A model generated the notes under the pieces. The model had not been told where the DNA came from. It did no database searches and saw only the letters and a program-made list of their open reading frames with translations. A stretch of 64,000 nt of DNA from Candidatus Calescibacterium sp. (GTDB taxonomy: Bacteria > Calescibacteriota > Calescibacteriia > Calescibacteriales > Calescibacteriaceae): the NCBI GenBank assembly GCA_025060505.1, contig JANXBU010000001.1:248001-312000 (forward strand), read 5' to 3'. Of the stretch, positions 45,745 to 55,679 are shown in pieces; position 1 is the stretch's first letter; each line of letters opens with the position of its first letter. Position numbers and translations under genes: made by a program.

Positions 45745-48700
45745 ATGTCAAAATATATCTGGTTTTTCGGCGTAGGCAAAACAGAAGGCGGCAAGGAATT
45801 ATCAAATATTCTTGGGAACAAAGGAGCACAGCTCTGTGAGATGGCAAAAACCGGAATACCTGTTCCGCCTGGATTTATCATTTCCACAGAGGCTTGCAGG
45901 GAATATATGAAACATGGCCAATCTTTTCTCAAAAAGATAGAAAGAGATATAGAAAACTCCTTAAAAAGATTAGCAGAAAGCCTCAAAAAAATAAGGGGGA
46001 GTGATTTTCCATTACTCGTTTCAGTAAGATCTGGTGCACCAGTCTCTATGCCGGGTATGATGGACACAATACTGAACGTAGGAATGAACAAACAGGCATT
46101 TGAGTTTTTGAAGAATATTGACGAAAGATTTGCATACGATACTTTGAGAAGATTCATACAAATGTTTTCTACAATAGCTTTAAGATTGGAGAAGGAAATT
46201 TTCGAGAAGGAATTTGAAAAATGGAAAAAATCATACGAGCTTTTCAGAGAGGGAAAATTTTCATCTGTTGAGCAGGCATACTATAATCTTCAGAACTTAG
46301 ATGGGAAAGCCAAAATACAAGATAGAGAAATTCCAGCGGAGGTGCTAAAACTAGTTGTTGAAAAATATCAAGAAATAATTCGTGAAAAAGGAGTTACCAT
46401 TCCTGAAAACATCCTTGACCAGGTAATAATAGCCTCTGAAGCGGTATTCAGATCGTGGAACGGAGAAAGAGCTGTAACATACAGAAAGATCCATGGCCTA
46501 CCAGATGATATTGGAACTGCTGTAAACATAGTAGCTATGGTTTTTGGAAATATGGGAGATAATTCAGGAACAGGTGTTCTCTTTACAAGGAACCCAAATA
46601 CTGGAGAAAGAACTATTTGGGGAAATTTTCTTCCAAATGCTCAAGGTGAAGATGTTGTTGCAGGTATAAGGACTCCACATGCTATAAACGAGAGTTCAAA
46701 AAGTCAAGCAAATTCTCATCTACCTACTTTACAGGAACTGATGCCAAAATCATATAGAGAAATAGAAAAAATATCAAGAGATCTTGAGTACCACTACAAA
46801 GAGATGCAGGACATAGAATTCACTATTGAGAATGGAAAAGTTTGGATACTACAAACAAGAAATGGAAAAAGAACAGCGAGAGCAAACATAAAAATAATTC
46901 ATGACTTTATAAAGGAGAAAATCATAAGTGAAAGCGAAGGAATAATGAGAGTAAATCCAAAGAGCATGTTTGAGTTGCTATTTCCAGTTATAGATGAAGA
47001 TAAGCTCAAAAAACATCCAATAGCAAAGGGTTTGGCAGCATCTCCGGGAGCCGTTTCCGGTAAGATAGTTCTTTTTTCCAAAGAAGCGGAGAAACTTTCA
47101 AAACAGGAGCAAGATGTAATACTTGTGAGGCATGAAACTTCTCCTGAAGACATAGCTGGAATAGCGAGTGCCAAGGGAATCCTTACTGCTCGCGGAGGTG
47201 AAACATCACACGCTGCTGTTGTAGCAAGAGCTATGGGAAAACCAGCTGTTGTTGGAGCAGAAGAAATAATTGTGGATTATGAAACAAGATGTATCAAAGT
47301 TGGAGAAAACATTATAAGAGAAGGAGAGATAATAACAATAGACGGAAACACCGGCAGAGTGTTTCTTGGAGAGGTACCAATAAAAACTTCCGATCTATCT
47401 CAGGAAGCTATAAACATATTGAAGATGGCAGACAAAATCAGAACTCTCAAAATAAGAGCTAATGCTGATACGCCGAAAGATGCAAAGACAGCCAGAGATT
47501 TTGGAGCAGAAGGCATAGGCTTGCTTAGAACTGAGCATATGTTCTTTGACGAAGAAAGAATACCAGTTATGCGAAAGATGATAATATATGCACAAAAGTA
47601 CAAGGAATCTTATGAGGAACTTCTGAAAATATTTGAAGAAATAACTCAAAACGGGTTCCCAGAAGGAGCTAAAATATTATCAGTCCTAAAACATATGAGA
47701 ATAATCCCGAGCTTCCAAAGGGGTAAAACATACTCAAATGTATTTTCTGAAATAGAAAATCTATCAATAAACGAAGTTAATATAGCTTTCAAAAAATTCA
47801 GAGAAACAAGGGAAATCTATTTTGGTTCTCTGTCAAAAATAAAAGAATGGATAAAAGGAGATTTCAAAGAAATCTTCTCTGTAATGGAAGGTTATCCAGT
47901 CACTGTAAGATTAATAGATCCGCCACTTCACGAATTTTTACCAAAGAATGAAGAAGAAATCATATCAACAGCAGAGAAAACAAACACTCCAGTTGAAGAA
48001 GTAAGAAGCTATGTTGAAAAACTGAAAGAACAAAACCCTATGCTCGGACACAGAGGAATAAGAGTCGGAATATCATATCCAGAAATATACTGCATGCAAA
48101 TAGAAGCAATAGCAGAAGCAGCAGTGGAACTTATCAAAAAAGGCAAAAAGATAATCCCGGAAGTTATGTTTCCAAATGTTATCGATCCAGAGGAAATAAA
48201 GTATTTTCGAAATGTATTTGACATTATTGTTAAAGATATAGAGAAATCGGAATCAATAAAACTACCGATTTCAATAGGTACCATGATAGAGTTTCCAAGA
48301 GCTTGTATACTTGCTGACCAGATTGCAAAATATGTAGATTTCTTCTCTTTTGGAACAAATGATCTGACCCAAACTGTTCTTGGAATATCAAGAGATGATT
48401 CAGGAAAATTCATGCCAGATTATCTCAAACTTATTTTACCTTACAACCCATTTACAAATCTTGATGTGGCCGGAGTTGGGGAGTTCATAAAAATAGCAGT
48501 TGAACGAGGTAAAAAGCAAAAGCCGAACTTAAAGATCGGGGTCTGTGGAGAACACGGAGGAGATCCAGATTCAATATCATTTTTCAACTCTATGAAGTTC
48601 AACTATGTAAGTGCATCACCTTACAGGGTTCTCTCCGCAAGAATATCGGCAGCACAATCTGTTATAAAGCAAGGGAAGATAAAAAGTCTAACAAAAAAAG

Positions 48701-48777
48701 AAAAAACTGCAAAGAAGACTAAAAAACATAAAAGAGCAAAGGATCAGAAACAAGCGAGTAATAAAAAAATCAGATAA
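45745..48777 (+). CDS. ppdK: Pyruvate, phosphate dikinase, enlarged
   Basis: PPDK interconverts pyruvate and PEP with ATP and phosphate. All domains are present: ATP-grasp start (FFGVGKTEGGKELSNILGNKG), nucleotide residues in FTRNPNTGERTIWGNFLP, the phosphohistidine loop GGETSHAAVVARAMGKPAVVG and the PEP-binding IRLIDPPLHEFLP-type segment with GVCGEHGGDP. Length is 1010 residues against about 870-890 in the family. About 70 extra residues occur between MRKMIIYAQK (about 609) and PVTVRLIDPP (about 718). A Lys-rich tail of about 35 residues follows the normal end. A GGGGGG-type ribosome site precedes the ATG, 17 bases after the DUF35 gene. Confidence 0.93.
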   Translation: MSKYIWFFGVGKTEGGKELSNILGNKGAQLCEMAKTGIPVPPGFIISTEACREYMKHGQSFLKKIERDIENSLKRLAESLKKIRGSDFPLLVSVRSGAPVSMPGMMDTILNVGMNKQAFEFLKNIDERFAYDTLRRFIQMFSTIALRLEKEIFEKEFEKWKKSYELFREGKFSSVEQAYYNLQNLDGKAKIQDREIPAEVLKLVVEKYQEIIREKGVTIPENILDQVIIASEAVFRSWNGERAVTYRKIHGLPDDIGTAVNIVAMVFGNMGDNSGTGVLFTRNPNTGERTIWGNFLPNAQGEDVVAGIRTPHAINESSKSQANSHLPTLQELMPKSYREIEKISRDLEYHYKEMQDIEFTIENGKVWILQTRNGKRTARANIKIIHDFIKEKIISESEGIMRVNPKSMFELLFPVIDEDKLKKHPIAKGLAASPGAVSGKIVLFSKEAEKLSKQEQDVILVRHETSPEDIAGIASAKGILTARGGETSHAAVVARAMGKPAVVGAEEIIVDYETRCIKVGENIIREGEIITIDGNTGRVFLGEVPIKTSDLSQEAINILKMADKIRTLKIRANADTPKDAKTARDFGAEGIGLLRTEHMFFDEERIPVMRKMIIYAQKYKESYEELLKIFEEITQNGFPEGAKILSVLKHMRIIPSFQRGKTYSNVFSEIENLSINEVNIAFKKFRETREIYFGSLSKIKEWIKGDFKEIFSVMEGYPVTVRLIDPPLHEFLPKNEEEIISTAEKTNTPVEEVRSYVEKLKEQNPMLGHRGIRVGISYPEIYCMQIEAIAEAAVELIKKGKKIIPEVMFPNVIDPEEIKYFRNVFDIIVKDIEKSESIKLPISIGTMIEFPRACILADQIAKYVDFFSFGTNDLTQTVLGISRDDSGKFMPDYLKLILPYNPFTNLDVAGVGEFIKIAVERGKKQKPNLKIGVCGEHGGDPDSISFFNSMKFNYVSASPYRVLSARISAAQSVIKQGKIKSLTKKEKTAKKTKKHKRAKDQKQASNKKIR

Positions 48778-48820
48778 AATCAAATAATCTGATTACCTCA
48801 AGAGTGAAATACATCTTCTG

Positions 48821-48842
48821 CACGATATTCTTACACGATATT
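48821..48842. repeat. Short direct repeat upstream of lon
   Basis: CACGATATT occurs at 48821-48829 and 48834-48842, 13 bp apart, about 140-160 bp before the lon start. It could be a pair of regulator sites, but 9 bp in an AT-rich spacer is weak evidence. No CIRCE element (TTAGCACTC-N9-GAGTGCTAA) is present. Confidence 0.3.
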
Positions 48843-48978
48843 TCAAAATTGTTTTTTCTGAAAAATTCTGTTATTCGATATGATTGTTAAGCAAAGCAAA
48901 CAAATAAAAAAATAAAGCAGAAATTCAATCGTTTAGTCAAAAAATAAGTAAAATATTAGGAATAAGGAGGAACAATAT

Positions 48979-51336
48979 ATGAAAGAAAAAAGAATAACGA
49001 TTCCTTTGATACCTTTAAGGGATCTCGTAGCGTTTCCACACATAGTTATGCCTCTTATAGTTGGGCGACCAAAATCTTTAAAATCACTTGAAGAAGCCTT
49101 GTTATCAGACGAAAAACTGATATTCCTTCCAACTCAGAAAAATTCAAAAGTGAATGATCCAAAAGAACAAGATATATACGCAATTGGAACTATATGCAAA
49201 ATAAAGGGACACCAAAAAATGCCAAATGATAACAGCAAAATTGTCGTTGAAGGACTTAAAAGAGGGAAACTCATTTCTTTTATAGATAAAGGAGAAATGT
49301 ATTTAGGTGAAATTGAAGTTCTTGAAGATACGAACGCTGACCTTCCAGAAAACAAAAATCTTGTTAAAGATGTAATAGATTTATTCAAAAGTTTAAGCAA
49401 GCATCTGAATATTTCTCCTGAGTACACAGATGTTCTATATAGCATAAAAGATCCTGGTGAGGTCACAGATGTTATAGCAGCACAACTTTCAATTCCTGTT
49501 GAGAAAAAACAAAGCATACTGGAAGAAACAGATGTAAACAAAAGACTGAAACAGATAAAAACAATATTGGAAACAGAACTTGAAAATATAACATCTGAAA
49601 GAAAATCCAGAAGTAAAGGGAGAATAAGAACCGAAAGCAGTGGCATTTTTGGACAAGGAAGCTTTGAACAGGATGAATGGAGAGAAGAAATAGAAGCTCT
49701 TGAAAGAAAGGCAGAGGAAAAGGATTTACCGGAGAAAGTCAAAGAAGTTGTACTGAAAGAGGTAAGAAAGCTCAAGCTGATGACACCGCTCGCAGCCGAA
49801 GCTACAGTTGTTAGAAACTATGTTGATTGGCTACTTTCTTTACCATGGACCGAAAGAAGTGAAGAGAAATTAGATCTGAAAGAAGCAAAAAAGGTTCTCG
49901 ATGAAGATCACTGGGGACTTGAAAAAGTTAAGGAAAGAATAATTGAGTTTTTGGCTGTCAGAAAACTCGCTGGTCCATCAAAAGCACCAATTTTGTGTCT
50001 TGTTGGACCACCCGGGGTTGGAAAGACATCCTTAGGTAGATCGATAGCAAAATCAACAAATAGGAAATTCGTCAGGCTTTCTCTTGGAGGTGTAAGAGAT
50101 GAAGCAGAAATAAGAGGACATAGAAGAACATACATAGGAGCACTCCCGGGAAGAATTATTCAGATGATGAAGAAAGCTGGAACAAAAAACCCAGTATTCC
50201 TTCTTGATGAAATAGACAAACTTTGTGCAGACTTCAGAGGAGATCCAGCAGCTGCTCTACTCGAGGTTCTTGATCCGGAACAGAATCATTCTTTCCTTGA
50301 CCACTATATTGACATAGAATATGATCTTTCCGAGGTCTTTTTCATTTGCACCGCGAATACCACTTACACAATACCCCCTGCCCTTTTAGATAGAATGGAG
50401 GTTATCAGAATCCCCGGATACACTGAGCAAGAGAAATATGAAATAGCAAAGAGATTCATAATTCCAAAGCAGGAGAAGAATTCCGGATTGAAGGAAGGGA
50501 CATGTGATTTTTCAAAAGATGCTACGATGAAGATAATAAGAGAATACACAAGAGAAGCCGGTGTGAGAAATCTCGAAAGAGAAATAGGAAATGTTATAAG
50601 AAAAATAGCAAAAAAGATAGTTGAAGAAGGAATAGATCTTGAATCAAACCCGAAGTTCAAAGTGACTCCTAAGGATATTTTGAAATTCCTTGGTCCACCT
50701 AAATTCAAACCTTCTGATGTTGATACAAAAGCGCTTGTGGGAATAGCCAGAGGTCTTGCTTGGACAGAGTTTGGCGGAGATGTTCTTATGATTGAGGTCT
50801 CAATAATACCCGGTTCAGGTAGGCTCACAATAACTGGAAAACTCGGAGATGTAATGCAAGAATCTGTAAAAGCAGCTATAACATATGTTAGATCTAGATC
50901 GAAAGAACTTGGAATAGATCCTGAATTCTACTCAAAGACAGATATACACGTTCACGTACCAGAGGGAGCTGTTCCGAAAGACGGTCCATCTGCTGGTATC
51001 ACAATAGCTACTGCAATTGTTTCAGCTCTTACGAAGATACCCGTTAGACCAGACGTTTCTATGACAGGAGAAATAACGTTGAGGGGGAGAATTCTACCCA
51101 TTGGAGGGGTTAAAGAAAAGCTACTTGCAGCACACAGATACAACATAAAAACTGTGCTGGTACCAAAGGAGAATGAAAAAGACCTTGAAGATGTTCCAAA
51201 AGAAGTGTTGAAAACTTTGAACATAAAGATGGTAGAGCATATGGATGAGGTGATAGAGCTAGCACTTGAAGCTCCTGCTGAGAAGATATGGAAAGGTAAA
51301 GGAGTATCTATTGAAGAAGGTAGATCTCCTCATTGA
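48979..51336 (+). CDS. lon: ATP-dependent protease Lon
   Basis: The 785-residue protein has the Lon N-domain ([16 protein letters not shown]), the AAA+ module with GPPGVGKT near residue 344 and FLLDEIDKL, and the serine-lysine protease domain with DGPSAGIT near residue 671 and the lysine in [14 protein letters not shown] near 714. It degrades misfolded and regulatory proteins in the cytosol. AAGGAGG (48964-48970) is a strong ribosome site and places the start at the ATG. The tRNA-Leu gene follows. Confidence 0.96.
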   Translation: MKEKRITIPLIPLRDLVAFPHIVMPLIVGRPKSLKSLEEALLSDEKLIFLPTQKNSKVNDPKEQDIYAIGTICKIKGHQKMPNDNSKIVVEGLKRGKLISFIDKGEMYLGEIEVLEDTNADLPENKNLVKDVIDLFKSLSKHLNISPEYTDVLYSIKDPGEVTDVIAAQLSIPVEKKQSILEETDVNKRLKQIKTILETELENITSERKSRSKGRIRTESSGIFGQGSFEQDEWREEIEALERKAEEKDLPEKVKEVVLKEVRKLKLMTPLAAEATVVRNYVDWLLSLPWTERSEEKLDLKEAKKVLDEDHWGLEKVKERIIEFLAVRKLAGPSKAPILCLVGPPGVGKTSLGRSIAKSTNRKFVRLSLGGVRDEAEIRGHRRTYIGALPGRIIQMMKKAGTKNPVFLLDEIDKLCADFRGDPAAALLEVLDPEQNHSFLDHYIDIEYDLSEVFFICTANTTYTIPPALLDRMEVIRIPGYTEQEKYEIAKRFIIPKQEKNSGLKEGTCDFSKDATMKIIREYTREAGVRNLEREIGNVIRKIAKKIVEEGIDLESNPKFKVTPKDILKFLGPPKFKPSDVDTKALVGIARGLAWTEFGGDVLMIEVSIIPGSGRLTITGKLGDVMQESVKAAITYVRSRSKELGIDPEFYSKTDIHVHVPEGAVPKDGPSAGITIATAIVSALTKIPVRPDVSMTGEITLRGRILPIGGVKEKLLAAHRYNIKTVLVPKENEKDLEDVPKEVLKTLNIKMVEHMDEVIELALEAPAEKIWKGKGVSIEEGRSPH

Positions 51337-51447
51337 TTCTCAAAGGGAGCCATAAAAATTGAACGCTGTAAATGTTAAACTTTTCAAAATTTGCTTCTAG
51401 AACCTGTTAACTGATTAATTTGTCTTTCTGATTAATTTGTTCTCCAA

Positions 51448-51535
51448 GCCGAGGTGGCGGAATTGGTAGACGCGTCGTCTTGAGGGGGCGATGGGAGTTA
51501 ATCCCGTGCGGGTTCAAGTCCCGCCCTCGGCACCA
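51448..51535 (+). tRNA. tRNA-Leu (anticodon GAG)
   Basis: A complete class II tRNA: acceptor arms GCCGAGG (51448) and CCTCGGC (ends 51531), A discriminator and an encoded CCA (51533-51535). The anticodon stem TCGTC/GGCGA encloses the loop TTGAGGG with anticodon GAG at 51482-51484. The long variable arm (GGGAGTTAATCCC) and the TTCAAGTC T-loop are intact. It decodes CUC and CUU leucine codons. Confidence 0.95.
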
Positions 51536-51713
51536 ATATCAGTTACAAACATCAGATAATCTTTTTCAATACAATACATTGAATTCAAAAACAGCTACAC
51601 ACAATCTTGCAATCGCAACAAAGCACTTTAAAGACCAAGCTGCTCAGAAGCTATTTCTGAAAATAAAACTGTTTCAAAAAACACAAAAATCATCAAAAAA
51701 TATTATGATTAAA

Positions 51714-51736
51714 ATTAGTTGGCAATACCAACTAAT
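51714..51736 (+). promoter_or_regulatory. Perfect inverted repeat in the cytochrome P460 leader
   Basis: ATTAGTTGG (51714-51722) and CCAACTAAT (51728-51736) are perfect 9-bp arms around a 5-base loop CAATA. The AGGAGGT ribosome site begins a few bases later (51741). A TATGAT-like box lies just upstream near 51704, so the hairpin would form near the 5' end of the mRNA. It could be an operator or a stabilising 5' stem-loop. Confidence 0.55.
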
Positions 51737-51756
51737 ATAAAGGAGGTAAAAGCAAT

Positions 51757-52284
51757 ATGAAAACATCAGGATATAACTTGAAAAATAGCTTGTCAGCAAA
51801 GGCAGCTTCATTCGCTCTTATCGTCTCTGTTCTAGCTGTATACAAAATAAGTACAGCTGAAAGACAATATTTTCCAACCGATTATAGAAAATGGCACCAT
51901 GCCAAAACGATGATTCTGGAAGAAGGACATCCACTGTACGAAGCTTTTGGAGGGATTCACCATGTATATGCCAATGACAAAGCCTACAAATCAATAAATA
52001 AAGGTGCTGGAAGAAAATTTGAGGATGGCTCCGTTCTTGTTTTTGATCTGCTTGATGTGAGGAAGGAAGGAAACGCTGTTATTGAGGGAAAAAGAAAAGT
52101 TCTAGCATATATGAGAAAAAACTCAAAAGATAAGAGTCTAGAAAAAACGGGTGGATGGGAATATAAAGCCTTTGGAGGAGGAGATCCAAAAAATCAGATT
52201 GTAAACGATCCAGTAGCACAATGCCACAACTGTCATATGCAAGTTAAAGATAATGATTTCGTGTTCACCGAGTGGAGAGAATAA
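51757..52284 (+). CDS. Cytochrome P460-family c-type haem protein
   Basis: The 175-residue protein has an N-terminal hydrophobic segment (AASFALIVSVLAVYKIS) as signal or anchor. The P460-like body contains DYRKWHHAKTMI, GHPLYEAFGGIHHVYAN, FEDGSVLVFDL and TGGWEYKAFGGG, and ends with a single haem-binding CHNCH (156-160). Family members oxidise hydroxylamine or handle NO, but most are uncharacterised, so the substrate is open. The strong AGGAGGT site and leader hairpin suggest high, regulated expression. Confidence 0.85.
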   Translation: MKTSGYNLKNSLSAKAASFALIVSVLAVYKISTAERQYFPTDYRKWHHAKTMILEEGHPLYEAFGGIHHVYANDKAYKSINKGAGRKFEDGSVLVFDLLDVRKEGNAVIEGKRKVLAYMRKNSKDKSLEKTGGWEYKAFGGGDPKNQIVNDPVAQCHNCHMQVKDNDFVFTEWRE

Positions 52285-52378
52285 ATACAATTTGCTTTTT
52301 GCATAGCCGTAATCCTAAAAAGAAAAGCAAAATCTCTTATTTAGAGAAAGTTCTATGCTCTAGAGAGAATTTTATGTT

Positions 52379-52417
52379 TGATACAAAGGATTAACCGTCT
52401 GTAAAAACTTTGTATCA
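52379..52417. repeat. Perfect 10-bp inverted repeat
   Basis: TGATACAAAG (52379-52388) pairs with CTTTGTATCA (52408-52417) across a 19-base loop, about 95 bases after the cytochrome P460 stop. No T-run follows, so it is not a clear intrinsic terminator. It overlaps the 16-bp tandem duplication by its right arm. Confidence 0.5.
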
Positions 52418-52443
52418 CATCATCTTCGTATCACATCATCTTC
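52412..52443. repeat. Exact tandem duplication of 16 bp
   Basis: GTATCACATCATCTTC is present twice in a row, at 52412-52427 and 52428-52443, with no mismatch. It looks like a recent slippage duplication, or a paired regulator site 16 bp apart, in the fumC upstream region. Confidence 0.7.
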
Positions 52444-52600
52444 TTATTAATAAAACACATCTTATAGGAAAAACTCCATTATGTATAAAGAGCTGCGTAT
52501 ATACAAAAATAGCAGGCAGTTCATATACTACTGTATCAATCCTGATTGTATGATTTTTTGAAACATAGCTTATAAAATCCTAAAAGGGAGGTTCAAGGAT

Positions 52601-54013
52601 ATGTATAGAATAGAAAAAGATACATTAGGAGAGGTCAAAGTTCCTGAGGAAAGCTACTGGGGAGCTCAAACACAAAGAGCAATTGAAAACTTTCCCATCA
52701 GCGGATGGACAATACCATACGAAATGATAAAATCAATAGCAGCAATAAAACTTGGAGCTGCGAAGGCAAACTATGAACTTGGTCTTATAGATGAGAAAAT
52801 AAAAAATGCAATATGTCAAGCAGCAGAAGAAATATATAGTGGAAAGATGAAAGATAACTTTCCTATTGATGTTTTCCAAACAGGTTCAGGAACATCAACA
52901 AATATGAATGTAAACGAAGTAATAGCAAACAGAGCAAACGAAATTCTTGGATTTGGGAAAGGTAAAAAATTTCCGGTTCATCCAAACGACCATGTAAATA
53001 AATGTCAATCTTCAAACGATGTTATACCCTCCTCCATAAGTGTATCAGCTGTTTTACTTATTAAAAATGAACTCATACCATCAATGAAAGAACTATCTGA
53101 TATACTATCAGACAAACAGAAAGAATTTAAGAATGTAGTCAAAATAGGAAGAACTCATCTTATGGATGCAACACCCGTGACGCTCGGACAAGAATTCTCC
53201 GGATATAAGGAACAGGTCTTACACTCAATTGAATTAGTTCAGAGTTATATTCCAAGACTTTCTGAAATAGCCCTTGGTGGAACAGCTGTTGGAACAGGAA
53301 TAAATGCACATCCAAATTTTCCTAAGCTTGCCATAAAGTACATATCAGAATTTGTTGGACATGATTTCAAAGAAACGAGAAACCATTTCTTTTCACAGGC
53401 TACACAAGATAACATTGTTGCCCTATCAGGAATTATCAGAACCTATGCGGTCGCATTGTTCAAGATTGCAAATGATTTAAGATGGATGTCCTCCGGTCCA
53501 AGATGTGGTCTTGCAGAAATAGAACTACCATCACTTCAACCCGGCTCCTCAATAATGCCCGGAAAAGTAAACCCAGTTATACCAGAATCAACAATGATGG
53601 TCTGCGCACATGTTATAGGATCAGATACATCAATAGTCATAGGTGGTATGAACGGAAATTTTGAACTTAACACATTTTTGCCAATAATAGGTTATCACAT
53701 AGTAAACTCAATAAAAATTCTATCGTCAGCAACAAGAAACTTAGCCACCAAATGCATAGCTGGAATAAAGCCGAACACTCAAAAAATGGCGGAGCTTCTG
53801 GAGTGGTCAATGTCTCTGGTTACTCCTCTTGCACTGAAAATTGGATACGATAAAGCAGCTGAGTTAGCTAAAAGATCGGTCCTTGAAGGAAAAACGGTAA
53901 GACAACTTGTCAAGGAACTGAAAATACTTCCAGATGATGATATAGATAAAGTACTGGATCCAAAATCTATGCTTGAGCCAAATGCTGAAATAGTTGGAAG
54001 CGGAGGTGGATAA
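52601..54013 (+). CDS. fumC: Class II fumarate hydratase
   Basis: FumC hydrates fumarate to malate in the TCA cycle. The 470-residue protein has YWGAQTQRAIENFPISG, QTGSGTSTNMNVNEVIANRA, HPNDHVNKCQSSNDVIP and the active-site loop GSSIMPGKVNPVIPE. Length and motifs fit FumC better than aspartase or argininosuccinate lyase. An AAAGGGAGG ribosome site lies before the ATG. cbiL follows 48 bases later. Confidence 0.93.
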   Translation: MYRIEKDTLGEVKVPEESYWGAQTQRAIENFPISGWTIPYEMIKSIAAIKLGAAKANYELGLIDEKIKNAICQAAEEIYSGKMKDNFPIDVFQTGSGTSTNMNVNEVIANRANEILGFGKGKKFPVHPNDHVNKCQSSNDVIPSSISVSAVLLIKNELIPSMKELSDILSDKQKEFKNVVKIGRTHLMDATPVTLGQEFSGYKEQVLHSIELVQSYIPRLSEIALGGTAVGTGINAHPNFPKLAIKYISEFVGHDFKETRNHFFSQATQDNIVALSGIIRTYAVALFKIANDLRWMSSGPRCGLAEIELPSLQPGSSIMPGKVNPVIPESTMMVCAHVIGSDTSIVIGGMNGNFELNTFLPIIGYHIVNSIKILSSATRNLATKCIAGIKPNTQKMAELLEWSMSLVTPLALKIGYDKAAELAKRSVLEGKTVRQLVKELKILPDDDIDKVLDPKSMLEPNAEIVGSGGG

Positions 54014-54061
54014 TCAAAAAACTATAACTTTAAAATAATTTCTATAAATTAAAATTCAGCT

Positions 54062-54784
54062 ATGCTGAAACTCTTTTGTGTTGGAGTTGGACCTGGTGAT
54101 CCAAAGCTTCTCACCATAAAAGGAAAGGAAATAATTGAGTCATCCGATGTCGTATTTGCTCCAATCAAATCTGTTCACTCTGAAAGTTTTGCACTTGAGA
54201 TTGTAAGGAAAATTATAGATCTTGATAACAAAGTTGTGGTTAAACTAATCTTCCCTATGACGACCAAAGAAGATAGACTTATACCATATTGGAACAAAGC
54301 ATATGATGAAATAAGAAAGAATGTTCTTGAAGGAAAAAACTGTGTCTTTCTTGTAGAAGGAGATCCGCTGATATACTCAACATTCAATAGCATACTGAAG
54401 ATTATAAATGAAAAAAAGGAGTTTGAAGTTGAAATAATTCCCGGAATATCTTCCTTTCAGATTATGTCTTCCCGTATTAAGATTCCAGTTGTAGACGGCG
54501 ATGAGGTTTTGGTTATAGCTCCGGCATCTTATACAGAAAGTTCTGGATGCAGAACAGCAAAACTGCGCGAAGACTTCCCAAAGATTTTAGAGATAGCTAA
54601 TACAGTTTTCATTATGAAAGCCGGGAGAGTCATAAATGATATAATCCAAAATAAAAATGGATTTGATGGATTCTTCGGAGAGTTGTGTGGAACAGAATCC
54701 GAGTTCATCACAGAGATTAATCCAGAGCTACAAAACAGAGCAAATCACTATTTTTCAACAGTTCTATTAAAGAAGAAAGGTTAA
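54062..54784 (+). CDS. cbiL: Cobalt-precorrin-2 C20-methyltransferase
   Basis: The 240-residue tetrapyrrole methylase starts LFCVGVGPGDPKLLTIKGKE and has DVVFAPIKSVHSESFA, which fits CbiL/CobI (the 'P' after FAP is typical), then VEGDPLIYSTF and IIPGISSFQ. It methylates C20 of cobalt-precorrin-2 in B12 synthesis. It is far from cbiF and cbiG, so the pathway genes are scattered. A TAAAAT box lies about six bases before the ATG and there is no Shine-Dalgarno sequence. Confidence 0.85.
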   Translation: MLKLFCVGVGPGDPKLLTIKGKEIIESSDVVFAPIKSVHSESFALEIVRKIIDLDNKVVVKLIFPMTTKEDRLIPYWNKAYDEIRKNVLEGKNCVFLVEGDPLIYSTFNSILKIINEKKEFEVEIIPGISSFQIMSSRIKIPVVDGDEVLVIAPASYTESSGCRTAKLREDFPKILEIANTVFIMKAGRVINDIIQNKNGFDGFFGELCGTESEFITEINPELQNRANHYFSTVLLKKKG

Positions 54785-54894
54785 TTGAAAAATTCATCAT
54801 CTAACATATCATATCAAATTCAAAATTTTAGAATTCTGGTAAATATAGAAAAACAGGTCATTTCTTTGAAATTTAAAATTGTATATTTGCCAAA

Positions 54895-55527
54895 TCATCT
54901 TTGTCTTATCTTAAAAGAGACAAGAACTACATCTGTTTCAAGGTCTATATCTTCATCTTTTCTGAGAGGAATTCTTATTGAGAAATCCTGAAATCTACCC
55001 TGTATATCTATTATCTCTGTATATATGACATCTCTCTCTTTCAGTTTTCCCTCTAATCCAGTCGCCATAACATAAGGGGGACTGACGGAAAAAGAATAAA
55101 AATAGTTATCTGGAACATTTCCAACTATATCTGGTAAAACACGCAGGTATTTAGAATACATTCTTTGAAATTCAACATTTATAATTTTTGGCGAAACCGA
55201 TGAAACCGAACAGAAGGGAATAGACTTTACAAGTTCAGATGTATCTATGTTTAACAGAAAAATAACACTTCTGATAAGATTGGACGTTACATCAACCTGT
55301 ACATCCACAGTCCTATCATTTTTTAATATGCCCATTAGTATATGGGAGCAGCTGTATCTAACAGAGAAATTCAAATTCTTTTGAACTGGATGAAAACCTT
55401 GTGGCAAATTCACAAGCTCCACTTTATATAACAAATCATAGTCAAATCTTATTACGAAAACAGAGTAAATTACTGATAAAGATGCAAAAAGTAGAGCAAC
55501 AATATTCGCAAATATTTTCCTCTTCAT
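54895..55527 (-). CDS. YbbR/CdaR-like membrane-anchored protein
   Basis: The 210-residue protein has one N-terminal membrane segment (IVALLFASLSVIYSVFVI) and an extracytoplasmic strand-rich part with one YbbR-like repeat (SPKIINVEFQRMYSKYLRV). YbbR proteins (CdaR) often regulate di-adenylate cyclase CdaA. No cyclase gene is adjacent. Identification rests on the membrane plus YbbR pattern and is moderate. Confidence 0.55.
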   Translation of the reverse strand: MKRKIFANIVALLFASLSVIYSVFVIRFDYDLLYKVELVNLPQGFHPVQKNLNFSVRYSCSHILMGILKNDRTVDVQVDVTSNLIRSVIFLLNIDTSELVKSIPFCSVSSVSPKIINVEFQRMYSKYLRVLPDIVGNVPDNYFYSFSVSPPYVMATGLEGKLKERDVIYTEIIDIQGRFQDFSIRIPLRKDEDIDLETDVVLVSFKIRQR

Positions 55528-55679
55528 AATTATGCTCTTACATATTATGAAATAATACTCTTAGTTAAGTAAAATCTAATAAATTCATATATTCGTACTT
55601 AGTTTAGCAACTCAAATATCCTGACTTATCTGTGTTTGTTATTTTGTATCCGGAACTGTTTTTCTTGCTATCCTTCACT

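Larger units (their letters stand above)
52285..52600. other. Spacer between cytochrome P460 and fumC genes
   Basis: The 316-base stretch has no convincing gene. It contains the inverted repeat at 52379-52417 and the exact 16-bp duplication at 52412-52443 listed separately. The fumC ribosome site AAAGGGAGG lies near its end. A weak hairpin CAATC-CT-GATTG followed by T's near 52540-52560 could be a poor terminator, but it is short. Confidence 0.55.

Noticed and set aside
48778-48978. Possible heat-shock CIRCE element before lon
   Set aside because: No TTAGCACTC/GAGTGCTAA inverted repeat is present; only a weak 9-bp direct repeat.
49134-49775. A 213-residue antisense frame within lon
   Set aside because: It is Ser/Phe/Leu-rich, as expected for the antisense of a Lys/Glu-rich gene. 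lon is certain on the other strand.
51480-51740. An 86-residue open frame starting inside tRNA-Leu
   Set aside because: It begins within the tRNA anticodon arm and runs into the cytochrome P460 leader. It has no ribosome site and no protein-like pattern.
54785-54991. A 68-residue open frame right after cbiL
   Set aside because: It starts with TTG, runs into the antisense of the YbbR-like gene and has no recognisable pattern.
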